A stretch of DNA of 52,333 nucleotides from a bacterium (GTDB lineage: Bacteria > Patescibacteriota > CPR2 > UBA1875 > JAJYID01). This document shows, piece after piece, positions 9,255 to 15,399 of the stretch. The notes below the pieces were generated by a model that was not told the DNA's origin, searched no databases, and saw nothing but the letters and a program-made list of their open reading frames with translations. The DNA is taken from NCBI GenBank assembly GCA_021796415.1, contig JAJYJC010000004.1, positions 1 to 52,333 on the forward strand. The letters are read 5' to 3'. Both the position numbers and the translations under genes were made by a program. Each line of letters starts with the position of its first letter. Position 1 is the stretch's first letter.

Positions 9255-9686
9255 CTACATTTCAAGCGATTCGAGCTGTTCTGCTATCTGTGTCGAATCC
9301 TTTTCAACCCTAGCCTTATACTCTTCCCATTCCTTGGTGTCCCAAACCTCAATTCTTGAATAAACGCCAACTATTACCGCATTTGTCTTTAACTTTGCAA
9401 ACTCCCGCAGGTTTTGTGGGATGTTTATTCTTCCCTGTTTATCAAGACTGCAATCGTTTGCGCCGGACAAAACCATTCTGGAAAATGCTCTGGCGTTTGC
9501 TTGGGTGTAGGGCATGCTTGAAAGCTTTGGTGCGATTTTCTCCCATTCTTCCTTCGTATAGACAACCAGAACGTTCTCGAGGCCTTTTGTGATGACTACG
9601 CCATCGCTCAACTTGCCCCGGAACTTTGCCGGTAGAGCTATTCTGCCCTTCTCGTCTATGGAATGTCTGTATTCGCCTATAAACAT
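9255..9686 (-). CDS. mraZ: Transcriptional regulator MraZ
   Basis: MraZ is an AbrB/SpoVT-fold ring-forming DNA-binding protein that controls the dcw operon. Two similar half domains are visible: MFIGEYRHSIDEKGRIALPAKFR at the start and ANDCSLDKQGRINIPQNLREFA in the middle. I choose the ATG at 9686 (143 aa, the normal family length) over the in-frame ATG at 9722, because the extra 12 codons are simply the promoter-proximal GTGG boxes read through. It is the first gene of the cluster, with a strong promoter directly upstream and likely autoregulation through the box array at 9693-9742. Confidence 0.96.
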   Translation of the reverse strand: MFIGEYRHSIDEKGRIALPAKFRGKLSDGVVITKGLENVLVVYTKEEWEKIAPKLSSMPYTQANARAFSRMVLSGANDCSLDKQGRINIPQNLREFAKLKTNAVIVGVYSRIEVWDTKEWEEYKARVEKDSTQIAEQLESLEM

Positions 9687-9692
9687 TTCTTT

Positions 9693-9742
9693 AAATCCCC
9701 ACTTTTCACCACTTTCAACCATTTTACCCCACCCATAACCAC
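9693..9742 (-). promoter_or_regulatory. MraZ-binding box array (five 10-bp-phased GTGG boxes)
   Basis: Reading the minus strand from 9742, successive 10-mers are GTGGTTATGG, GTGGGGTAAA, ATGGTTGAAA, GTGGTGAAAA and GTGGGGATTT, exactly in phase. MraZ is known from E. coli and mycoplasmas to bind tandem TGGG- or GTGG-type boxes spaced by about one helical turn upstream of its own gene. The array covers the spacer and -10 hexamer of the promoter and runs up to the mraZ start, which suits repression. Confidence 0.85.
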
Positions 9743-9750
9743 GTTGTAAA
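9721..9750 (-). promoter_or_regulatory. Promoter of the dcw operon
   Basis: This is a sigma70-type promoter with -35 TTTACA (9750-9745), an 18-bp spacer and -10 TAAAAT (9726-9721). It drives mraZ and the dcw genes. The MraZ boxes overlap it. Confidence 0.8.
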
Positions 9751-9795
9751 GACTTTTTTACCTATAGCCCCACTTGATGGATGAAGTGCATTTTT

Positions 9796-9834
9796 GAGCA
9801 CAAAAACCGGTTATTTTGGTACGATTTTGTGCTC
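9796..9834. promoter_or_regulatory. Hairpin GAGCACAAAA/TTTTGTGCTC upstream of the dcw promoter
   Basis: There is a perfect 10-bp inverted repeat around a 19-base centre. It is not followed by a U-tract in the minus direction, so it is not an obvious terminator. It lies between the csaA terminator and the mraZ promoter and could be a regulator site or part of the termination region. Confidence 0.4.
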
Positions 9835-9858
9835 AAGCGTGTCTTTGTCCACAAAAAC

Positions 9859-9890
9859 AAAAAAGAGCCTTTCAAAAATTGCTCTTTTTT
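9859..9890. terminator. Bidirectional rho-independent terminator after csaA
   Basis: AAAAAAGAGC (9859-9868) pairs with GCTCTTTTTT (9881-9890). Either strand yields a stem followed by a U-tract. It ends the asparaginase-csaA transcript and insulates the dcw promoter. Confidence 0.85.
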
Positions 9891-9923
9891 GTATACTAGT
9901 TTTCCACAGGTTTTTGTGGCGTA

Positions 9924-10256
9924 TTAATAAAGTTTGCCTCCGATTTCCGTGTCTTTATCCGGCACCGCTAAAACACAATTTCCTTTGTCGTCAGGAACGC
10001 CCAATGTCAGCACTTCTGACACGGCCGGGCCTATCTGTCTTGGAGGGAAATTTACTATGCCAAGAACCAACTTGCCCATCAAATCTTCCTTAGAATAGTT
10101 TTGAGTCAGTTGAGCACAGGATTTCTTTACGCCGATCTCACCACCGAAATCAATTCTAAGTTTATAAGAAGGATTTCTGGCTTCGGGAAAATCCTTCACT
10201 TCAACTATTTTCCCAACACGGATATCTAGTTTTTGAAAGTCTTCATATGTAGCCAT
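9924..10256 (-). CDS. csaA: tRNA-binding-domain protein CsaA-like
   Basis: This is a stand-alone OB-fold tRNA-binding domain of 110 aa, homologous to CsaA and to the C-terminal domain of methionyl-tRNA synthetase. Motifs are FQKLDIRVGKIVEV, SYKLRIDFG, LVLGIVNFPPRQIG and the C-terminal GVPDDKGNCVLAVPD. The start at 10256 gives the family-typical N-terminus; a GAGGTGG Shine-Dalgarno-like stretch lies upstream inside the end of the asparaginase gene, so the two genes are coupled. Roles proposed for CsaA are chaperone-like or RNA-binding, and which applies here is unknown. Confidence 0.9.
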   Translation of the reverse strand: MATYEDFQKLDIRVGKIVEVKDFPEARNPSYKLRIDFGGEIGVKKSCAQLTQNYSKEDLMGKLVLGIVNFPPRQIGPAVSEVLTLGVPDDKGNCVLAVPDKDTEIGGKLY

Positions 10257-10257
10257 T

Positions 10258-10783
10258 CTATTTATCCACCTCAAAAATTGAGGTAAATCTTCCTTCGCTT
10301 ATTAGCTTCATTACTTCCTCTGGTGAAAAAACTCTTCCGTTCATGCACACATAAACACCTTCTTTAAGATCTTCTAATTTTGCCATAGAAAAACCCAGAT
10401 TAAATGGCGCATCTGAAGGAGAAAATCCTGTCAAGGGGATCATTGAACCGGTTAAAATAATTACTTGATCATTCCTCTTTAATTTTGCCTTAAGGAGACT
10501 TGCAGTATCAGCCATTGTATAAGTGCCATGAGTTATAATCACTTTTTGACATTGGCTATTTTCAACTGTCTCTAAAACTTTTTGCATGTCTCCTTTCGTG
10601 AGCGCTCTTGAATCCTTCATGCAAACTTCTGTAAACTCGGTATCGATATATAGTTTGAGGGACTCAATGAAATTTGGGACTACTGAATGTTCTAGGAACC
10701 TCAACCGTATCTTTAGAACCTTCATAATAAGAATCGATGGTTCCACCGGTCATCACAAAATGGATTGCTTCTTTCTTTGGCAT
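10258..10783 (-). pseudogene. Asparaginase N-domain protein, frameshifted
   Basis: The gene begins at the ATG at 10783 with a strong AAAGGAG Shine-Dalgarno sequence and reads MPKKEAIHFVMTGGTIDSYY, containing the catalytic TGGTID motif of type I/II asparaginases. That frame closes at a TGA soon after. The rest of the protein (EHSVVPNFIESL, then ITHGTYTMADTA and ILTGSMIPL, the second catalytic block) continues in the next frame to 10258. Dropping one base near 10693 (the CCTAGAACAT context) restores one continuous protein of about 175 aa. It would contain only the asparaginase N-terminal domain. A true mutation, an assembly error and +1 recoding are all possible. Confidence 0.75.
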
Positions 10784-10803
10784 ACTGACTCCTTTCTTCA
10801 TGG

Positions 10804-10826
10804 GTCATTCTGGCTTGACCAGAATC
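10804..10826. repeat. Palindromic element ATTCTGG/CCAGAAT, copy 1
   Basis: GTC-ATTCTGG, a five-base centre, then CCAGAAT-C forms a short hairpin upstream of the asparaginase gene. Close copies are at 13412-13434 and 36132-36175. Confidence 0.75.
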
Positions 10827-10837
10827 AGATTTATTTC

Positions 10838-10886
10838 TGGATTCCGGATCAACTGATTATATTTTAAAGGAATAGTCCGGAATGAC
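10838..10886. repeat. Palindromic element ATTCCGG/CCGGAAT with long centre
   Basis: GG-ATTCCGG (10840-10846) and CCGGAAT-GACAG (10877-10883) face each other across an AT-rich centre. The outer GGATTC...GAATGAC arrangement matches the other GTCATTC-type palindromes in the window. Confidence 0.55.
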
Positions 10887-10928
10887 AGCCCCAAATACAC
10901 AATACTCTATACTCAATACTGATTGCAA

Positions 10929-11741
10929 TTACATTGCAATCTTGATCCCGGGGCCCATGGTGGTTGCAAGAGTTACAGAAAGCACATAGGTCCCTTTGGC
11001 GCCGCTTGGTTTGGCTTTTTTGAGCGCGCCCAGGAAAGTTTCAAAATTTTCCTCTAGCTTCTTCTGATCAAATGAAACCTTGCCGATTATTTGGTGGACT
11101 ATGCCGTTTTTGTCTACTCTAAACTCTACCCTTCCGGCTTTTAATTCTTTAACTGCCTTACCGACTTCGGTTGTAACCGTCCCTGCTTTTGGGTTTGGCA
11201 TTAAACCCTTTGTGCCTAGAATTTTACCGACTTTACCGAGTTTTGGCATCATATCGGGCGTTGCGACCAAAATATCAAAGTCGAGCTTGCCTTTTTCTAT
11301 CTCAGCAATCAGGGATTCGCCAACCTTGTCCGCACCAGCTGCTTTGGCCTCTTTTTCTTTATCAGAACCACAAACAACGGCAATTCTCTTGGTTTTGCCG
11401 GTTCCGTGAGGCAACACAACAGTTCCTCTGACTTGCTGATCCTGTGCGGCCGGATTTACACCAAGCCGAACGTGCACCTCAATGCTTGCGTCGAACTTCG
11501 TAGTTGAGGTCTTTTTTGCAAGCTCTATGGCTTCACTTGCCGAGTATTCTTTGCCGGCCTCAACCAATTCTTTGGCTTGCCTGTACTTTTTTGAGTGCTT
11601 CTTTTCGGATCCGGAAAGCTTTATCTTATCTTTTTCACTAGATTTCTTAACTGATTCTTGCTTAGATTTTGGCTTTTCAATTTTAATTTGTTGTTCTGTC
11701 TTTTCGTTCTTTCGTTCTTTAGCTTTCTTTTCCTCTGCCAT
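10929..11741 (-). CDS. rplA: 50S ribosomal protein L1 with charged N-terminal extension
   Basis: L1 forms the L1 stalk and moves E-site tRNA. The core is clear from about residue 48 ([11 protein letters not shown]) through [45 protein letters not shown] to the C-terminal [12 protein letters not shown] choose the ATG at 11741, with the AAAGGAG Shine-Dalgarno sequence 5 bases upstream, over the in-frame start at 11786. The resulting 270 aa include a Lys/Glu-rich extension of about 47 residues absent from typical L1. It is last in secE-nusG-rplK-rplA. rplJ and rplL, which often follow, are not here. Confidence 0.95.
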   Translation of the reverse strand: MAEEKKAKERKNEKTEQQIKIEKPKSKQESVKKSSEKDKIKLSGSEKKHSKKYRQAKELVEAGKEYSASEAIELAKKTSTTKFDASIEVHVRLGVNPAAQDQQVRGTVVLPHGTGKTKRIAVVCGSDKEKEAKAAGADKVGESLIAEIEKGKLDFDILVATPDMMPKLGKVGKILGTKGLMPNPKAGTVTTEVGKAVKELKAGRVEFRVDKNGIVHQIIGKVSFDQKKLEENFETFLGALKKAKPSGAKGTYVLSVTLATTMGPGIKIAM

Positions 11742-11979
11742 CTTTTCTCCTTTTGTGGTTTTAGCGAATTTTTTAGATTCTCCCACCTATTAACTTTACT
11801 AATTAATTTGCTAGATTATTTTACTCTGCCCGACTGGATTCCCGCCTCCGCGGGAATGACGGAACGAGGGATTTCTCCACTTGCCACTCCGTGAAGTCGG
11901 CCCGCCTGCCGGACGGACAGATCGAAATGACAAGAGTTTATTCCTATCTACCTAATAACCTATTCACCCAACGACCTAT
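11742..11979. repeat. Spacer repeat family C, rplK-rplA, with nested palindrome
   Basis: Left and right arms of the ACCTATTAAC / CCTAATAACCTATTCACCC type flank an inserted GC-rich part that holds the GGATTCCCGC palindrome (11836-11862) and a CCGCCTGCCGG segment. The GC-rich block looks like a later insertion into the AT-rich spacer. Confidence 0.5.
11836..11862. repeat. Palindromic element ATTCCCGC/GCGGGAAT (intergenic copy)
   Basis: ATTCCCGC (11838-11845), a CTCC loop and GCGGGAAT (11850-11857), followed by GACGG. A copy differing by a single base over the element lies in the coding sequence of ilvE at 36889-36914, on the other strand. Confidence 0.85.
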
Positions 11980-12405
11980 CTATTTCTCGACTTCTACTCC
12001 CATGCTCCTTGCTGTGCCCGCGATAATGTTCATGGCGTGCTCTACGTCGTTTGCGTTTAGGTCTTCCATTTTTGCCTCGGCGACACGCCTAAGCTGATCC
12101 TTTGTCATCTTCCCCACTTTTTCCTTTTTACTGGAACCAGAACCTTTTTTCAGGCTAATTTCTTTTTTTATAAGCTCTGCTGCCGGCGGCTGCTTGGTAA
12201 TGAAATCAAATGTTCGATCTTCATAAACGGTTATGACAACCGGAAGCTTTGTGCCCATCTGCTCCTTGGTTTTTTCATTGAAAGCATTGCAAAAATCCAT
12301 GATGTTTAGACCATGTTGGCCGAGCGCAGGACCTACCGGTGGCGCAGGATTTGCCTGCCCCGCTATTACCTGCAATTTAATTTTGGTTTTAATTTTCTTT
12401 GCCAT
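11980..12405 (-). CDS. rplK: 50S ribosomal protein L11
   Basis: L11 binds the GTPase-associated centre of 23S rRNA. The N-terminal [29 protein letters not shown] block and the RNA-binding C-terminal domain, ending in [24 protein letters not shown], are both complete. 141 aa is the normal length. An AGGAGA Shine-Dalgarno sequence sits in the conserved leader of the family B repeat upstream. Confidence 0.98.
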   Translation of the reverse strand: MAKKIKTKIKLQVIAGQANPAPPVGPALGQHGLNIMDFCNAFNEKTKEQMGTKLPVVITVYEDRTFDFITKQPPAAELIKKEISLKKGSGSSKKEKVGKMTKDQLRRVAEAKMEDLNANDVEHAMNIIAGTARSMGVEVEK

Positions 12406-12540
12406 TACTAATTTTCTCCTACCAACTACTAATCATACTTATTTACTAATTCTCCTTAAAGTTTATATCCTTTTATTATGCTCACTAATCTAGAATGTGT
12501 ATATTAGTATTATTCGTAATTGGTTACACTTAATTGGTAC
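12406..12540. repeat. Spacer repeat family B, copy 1 (nusG-rplK)
   Basis: On the plus strand it opens TTTCTCCTACCAACTACTAA and closes TATTCGTAATTGGTTACACT. The two ends are inverted copies with about five mismatches in 26 positions. Read on the coding strand, the element starts at the nusG stop and ends with the rplK Shine-Dalgarno sequence. Copies are at 13083 and 16872. Confidence 0.8.
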
Positions 12541-13082
12541 TAAATTTTCTTTACCTGCAGTGAATCAAGCTCTACTGGCGTCTCTCTGCCAAACATGCTC
12601 ACTAGCACTTTGATTTTTCCTTTCTCTTCATCTACAACATCAACAGTGGCATCAGAACCTTTGAAGGGCCCGTCATTTATACTTACCAAATCACCTTTTC
12701 GAAGGTCAATTTTGTATTTTGGTTCCTCAACCCCCATTCGCTTCTGAATATTCTTAATCTCTGTTTCCGCCAATGGGACAGGAATGGTTCCTGAGCCGAT
12801 AAAACCGGTTACCTGGGGGGTGTTTCGAACTACATACCATGAATGTTCCGTAACGATCATATTTACCAGGACGTATCCTTGGAAAATTTTCTTTTCGACC
12901 ACTCGCCTTTTGCCGTTTCTGATCTCGATCGTCTTTTCTTTCGGTACGATAACGTCAAAGATAAGATCGGAAAGGCCGAGAGAATCTATTCTCTGGCGCA
13001 GATTTTCCGCCACCCTCTCCTCATATCCTGAGTACGTGTGGATGGCGTACCAGTTTCTTTCTTGTGATTCTTGTTTTGTCAT
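12540..13082 (-). CDS. nusG: Transcription elongation/antitermination factor NusG
   Basis: NusG binds RNA polymerase and couples it to the ribosome or Rho. The NGN domain starts NWYAIHTYSGYEERVAENL, and the KOW domain (KGDLVSINDGPFKGSDATV) ends the protein. 180 aa is normal. It lies between secE and rplK as in most bacteria. Family B repeats stand on both sides. Confidence 0.98.
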   Translation of the reverse strand: MTKQESQERNWYAIHTYSGYEERVAENLRQRIDSLGLSDLIFDVIVPKEKTIEIRNGKRRVVEKKIFQGYVLVNMIVTEHSWYVVRNTPQVTGFIGSGTIPVPLAETEIKNIQKRMGVEEPKYKIDLRKGDLVSINDGPFKGSDATVDVVDEEKGKIKVLVSMFGRETPVELDSLQVKKI

Positions 13083-13206
13083 TACTAATTTTCTCCTACC
13101 AACTACTTATCATACTAATTTACTAATTCTATTTAAGGTTATTTATTTTTCCTCATGATTGCTATCCAAGAATATGCACATTTGTATTATTCGTAATTGG
13201 TTACAC
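13083..13206. repeat. Spacer repeat family B, copy 2 (secE-nusG)
   Basis: It has the same ends as copy 1: TTTCTCCTACCAACTACTTA at the left and TATTCGTAATTGGTTACACT at the right, with a variable middle. It fills the whole spacer from the secE stop to the nusG leader. Confidence 0.8.
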
Positions 13207-13208
13207 TA

Positions 13209-13403
13209 TTATTTCAAAATGAAAGCCAATCCTTTGGTGAGGCCATAATCAACGACACCGAGAAAAACAGCCACAACCAGCGAAACTACCGCGACGGCTA
13301 TCGTCATATTGACAGTCGTCTTCCTGTCCGGCCAAACAACCTTTAAAAGTTCGTTTTTGGACTCTATAAAATACTTCAAAAATTGCTTTAACTTGTTTTT
13401 CAT
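13209..13403 (-). CDS. secE: Preprotein translocase subunit SecE
   Basis: This is a small single-span SecE of 64 aa. The cytoplasmic amphipathic part ESKNELLKVVWPDRKTTVNMT is followed by one membrane helix (about residues 32-58). It clamps SecY, whose gene is in the window at 24507-25826. It is first in the secE-nusG-rplK-rplA operon. Confidence 0.95.
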   Translation of the reverse strand: MKNKLKQFLKYFIESKNELLKVVWPDRKTTVNMTIAVAVVSLVVAVFLGVVDYGLTKGLAFILK

Positions 13404-13411
13404 TTTTTCCT

Positions 13412-13434
13412 GTCATTCTGGCCTGTCCAGAATC
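13412..13434. repeat. Palindromic element ATTCTGG/CCAGAAT, copy 2
   Basis: ATTCTGG (13415-13421) pairs with CCAGAAT (13427-13433), preceded by GTC. It lies in the secE leader, just before the start codon, and would form a hairpin in the mRNA near the ribosome binding site. Confidence 0.75.
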
Positions 13435-13458
13435 AATTCCTAAATTTTTCCGATTTAA

Positions 13459-13476
13459 AAAAGCCTCTCGGCTTTT
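13459..13476. terminator. Terminator-like hairpin at the very start of the secE transcript
   Basis: AAAAGCC (13459-13465), loop TCTC, GGCTTTT (13470-13476). On the minus strand it is followed by further T residues. It lies downstream of the predicted secE promoter, so it would form at about +3 to +20 of that transcript. It may end the nitrilase transcript, act as an attenuator, or both. Confidence 0.6.
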
Positions 13477-13485
13477 GTGCTTATA

Positions 13486-13514
13486 ATGATACTAAATTTA
13501 GCTAGACTTGTCAA
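13486..13514 (-). promoter_or_regulatory. Promoter of secE-nusG-rplK-rplA
   Basis: A -35 TTGACA (13514-13509), 17-bp spacer and -10 TATCAT (13491-13486) stand just after the nitrilase stop codon. Confidence 0.7.
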
Positions 13515-13519
13515 TTATT

Positions 13520-14305
13520 TTATAATTCAAAATATTCTAATCTTCTGTCGGCAAAGACATCATTGTAGTCATTGATTGCCTTGTTATTTGCTTTGCTCTC
13601 ATCAATCTCTATGATATCAATCTGACTTTCTTCTGTTGAAGCCGATGAAAGCACTTTCCCATCGGTTGCGGTTATCTGGCTCCCTCCTGTGAAAGTAAAA
13701 TCATCTTTACCTCTTTTTTCATTGCCAACCCTATTGGCAGTAACGGCAAAAATCCTATTTTCCAGACATCTTGTGGTCATTGCCTTTTGGCAGTATGGCA
13801 AAACCAAATTGCAAGGATGCGCTATAATCTGGGCTCCTTTTAGAGCAAGTGTTCTAGATACTTCAGGGAATATCCAATCAAAGCAAATCATTACACCAAT
13901 TTTTACGCCGTCTATATCATATACTTTCAGGGGTTTATTTCCGGGAGAGAACCACAACTTCTCTTTGTTGAATAGATGTATTTTTCGATAGGTATCTATT
14001 ACCTTCCCCCTTGAGACAATGAGTGAAGAATTGTAAATCTTATCGCCCTCTCTTTCTGCAAATCCAGCGACTACAGTCGCGCTAGTCTTTCGTGAAAGAT
14101 CCTTTAGAAATCTGGAAGTCAGGCCATTTTTGTCTTCGGCCAGTTTTTCAGCCTCCTTCTCGGATTTAAACGTATAACCAGTAGCGAACAATTCAGGCAA
14201 AACTAATAGGTCAGCTTTTAAATCGCCAACTAGATTGAAGACATCTTTAAAATTTTTCTCTTTTTCTCCAAACTCGGGAGAGTTCTGTATATAACCTACT
14301 TTCAT
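13520..14305 (-). CDS. Carbon-nitrogen hydrolase (nitrilase superfamily)
   Basis: This is an amidase-type enzyme of the nitrilase fold. The catalytic triad is visible as Glu38 (LVLPELFATGY), Lys108 (YRKIHLF) and Cys141 (MICFDWIFPE). 261 aa is typical of omega-amidase or predicted amidohydrolase members. The substrate cannot be told from the sequence. Its ATG overlaps the stop of the upstream cupin gene (ATGA type), so the two are probably one operon. Confidence 0.9.
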   Translation of the reverse strand: MKVGYIQNSPEFGEKEKNFKDVFNLVGDLKADLLVLPELFATGYTFKSEKEAEKLAEDKNGLTSRFLKDLSRKTSATVVAGFAEREGDKIYNSSLIVSRGKVIDTYRKIHLFNKEKLWFSPGNKPLKVYDIDGVKIGVMICFDWIFPEVSRTLALKGAQIIAHPCNLVLPYCQKAMTTRCLENRIFAVTANRVGNEKRGKDDFTFTGGSQITATDGKVLSSASTEESQIDIIEIDESKANNKAINDYNDVFADRRLEYFEL

Positions 14306-14661
14306 AAGGAGGCTCCCCTTATTTGGTTTAAAATTTCCCTAATATCCCCTTTTGCCTTCCACATTTGGATACAAGGTTCGGATGTTCTGTTAGTATGAGT
14401 ATGATACTTCCCGGCTGGAATCTCAAGTTCATCGCCTTCATTCATTATAATTTCTTCCGAGCTACCATTTTCATCAAACAAAATCATAATTCCCGTTCCT
14501 TTTATTTGATAAAGAGTTTCTACGCAAGGCCGATTGTGCTTCTTAAATTCAGAATTTGGATTAACTTCCAAAAATCCTATGCTCACATTCTCATCCGAAT
14601 AAGCAATTACAATTTTACCCTCATCTATTTGACATGTTTCGAAATTGGCTCCTTTTTGCAT
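14302..14661 (-). CDS. Small cupin-domain protein
   Basis: This is a single cupin barrel of 119 aa. The first cupin motif region contains FKKHNRPCVETLYQIKGTG and the second EGDELEIPAGKYHTHTNR. Metal-binding candidates are His41 or thereabouts, Glu48 and the HTH of the second motif. The function is unknown; it may be a sugar or small-molecule isomerase, or a sensor. It is co-transcribed with the nitrilase. The predicted promoter would start the mRNA at or next to its ATG, so it may be translated without a leader. Confidence 0.75.
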   Translation of the reverse strand: MQKGANFETCQIDEGKIVIAYSDENVSIGFLEVNPNSEFKKHNRPCVETLYQIKGTGIMILFDENGSSEEIIMNEGDELEIPAGKYHTHTNRTSEPCIQMWKAKGDIREILNQIRGASL

Positions 14662-14668
14662 ATGGTTT

Positions 14669-14698
14669 ATGATACCATACGATTGACGCTAAAGGCAA
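14669..14698 (-). promoter_or_regulatory. Promoter of the cupin-nitrilase operon (leaderless)
   Basis: -35 TTGCCT (14698-14693), 18-bp spacer, -10 TATCAT (14674-14669). The expected start point is about 14662, next to the ATG at 14661. It overlaps the opposing tRNA promoter. Confidence 0.55.
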
Positions 14699-14711
14699 AA
14701 AAGAGTATAAT
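14683..14711 (+). promoter_or_regulatory. Promoter of the tRNA-rpmG cluster
   Basis: TTGACG (14683-14688), 17-bp spacer and TATAAT (14706-14711), a near-consensus promoter 15 bp upstream of the first tRNA. Confidence 0.85.
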
Positions 14712-14725
14712 ATTTCAGTGATTTT

Positions 14726-14800
14726 GCCACCTTAGCTCAGTGGTAGAGCAACTGTTTTGTAAACAGTAGGTCGTCGGTTCAAATCCGACAGGTGGCTCCA
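14726..14800 (+). tRNA. tRNA-Thr (anticodon TGT)
   Basis: The acceptor stem GCCACCT pairs with AGGTGGC. The D arm has TAGCTCAGTGGTAGAGCA, and the anticodon loop TTTGTAA gives UGU. The T loop is GGTTCAAATCC. The 3' CCA is encoded. Confidence 0.97.
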
Positions 14801-14883
14801 GCGGCAATTCAAAATTAGCAATTCAAAATTAAAAAATGTTCCTAAAATTGTGAATTTTTAATTAATAATTGTTAATTATATCC

Positions 14884-14969
14884 GGCGAGGTACCGAAGCG
14901 GTCAAACGGGGCAGACTGTAAATCTGCTGGCATACGCCTTCGGGGGTTCGAATCCCTCCCTCGCCACCA
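14884..14969 (+). tRNA. tRNA-Tyr (anticodon GTA)
   Basis: This is a class II tRNA with a long variable arm. The acceptor GGCGAGG pairs with CCTCGCC. The anticodon stem GCAGA/TCTGC surrounds loop CTGTAAA, giving GUA. The CCA end is encoded. Confidence 0.97.
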
Positions 14970-14978
14970 GGAAATCGC

Positions 14979-15054
14979 GCCCACCTAGCTCAGTTGGTAG
15001 AGCGCATCCATGGTAAGGATGAGGTCACCGGTTCAATCCCGGTGGTGGGCTCCA
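14979..15054 (+). tRNA. tRNA-Thr (anticodon GGT)
   Basis: The acceptor GCCCACC pairs with GGTGGGC. The anticodon stem CATCC/GGATG surrounds loop ATGGTAA, giving GGU. The CCA end is encoded. It complements the UGU isoacceptor in the same cluster. Confidence 0.97.
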
Positions 15055-15078
15055 GAAATAACATTAAGAAAGGATGAT

Positions 15079-15249
15079 ATGGCAAAAAAAGGACCAAGAA
15101 AAATTATCAAGCTCGAATGCACAGAGTGCAAGCAGCGAAATTACACAACCATGAAAAACGACAGAAATACAACAGACAAGCTTGAGCTAAAGAAGTATTG
15201 CAAGAAACAAAGAAAGTCGACAGTTCACAAAGAAGTAAAAGCATCCTAA
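15079..15249 (+). CDS. rpmG: 50S ribosomal protein L33
   Basis: This is a 56-aa protein with the L33 fold: [16 protein letters not shown], then a basic stretch KLELKKYC and RKSTVHKE. It starts at the ATG at 15079 with an AAGAAAGG Shine-Dalgarno sequence; the longer reading from 15010 runs back through the tRNA and is rejected. Zinc-type L33 has CxxC...CxxC. Here Cys14, Cys17 and Cys41 remain, but the fourth position is Gln44, so the zinc ribbon is incomplete. It is the only protein gene on the plus strand and sits between tRNA genes. Confidence 0.93.
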   Translation: MAKKGPRKIIKLECTECKQRNYTTMKNDRNTTDKLELKKYCKKQRKSTVHKEVKAS

Positions 15250-15286
15250 ATTTTTAATTTTGCATTTTTAATTATTAATTATGCAA

Positions 15287-15362
15287 AGGGGTATAGTGTC
15301 AACGGTTAGCACGGGGGTCTCCAAAACCCTAAGTCTGGGTTCGAATCCTAGTACCCCTGCCA
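15287..15362 (+). tRNA. tRNA-Trp (anticodon CCA)
   Basis: The acceptor AGGGGTA pairs with TACCCCT. The anticodon loop CTCCAAA gives CCA, which reads UGG only. The CCA end is encoded. tRNA-Trp next to rpmG and near secE is an ancestral bacterial neighbourhood, although here secE lies on the other strand. Confidence 0.97.
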
Positions 15363-15364
15363 TT

Positions 15365-15394
15365 AAAAAAGAATCTGTGCGAAGATTCTTTTTT
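15365..15394. terminator. Bidirectional terminator between tRNA-Trp and the TPR gene
   Basis: AAAAAAGAATCT (15365-15376) pairs with AGATTCTTTTTT (15383-15394) around GTGCGA. It serves the tRNA cluster on the plus strand and the TPR gene on the minus strand. Confidence 0.9.
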
Positions 15395-15399
15395 AATTT

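Noticed and set aside
9684-9722. Longer mraZ start at 9722
   Set aside because: The extra codons are the GTGG boxes of the operator and lie at or upstream of the expected transcription start.
11658-11894. Plus-strand open frames opposite rplA
   Set aside because: Shadow frames of the lysine-rich L1 extension; no ribosome site or recognisable motif.
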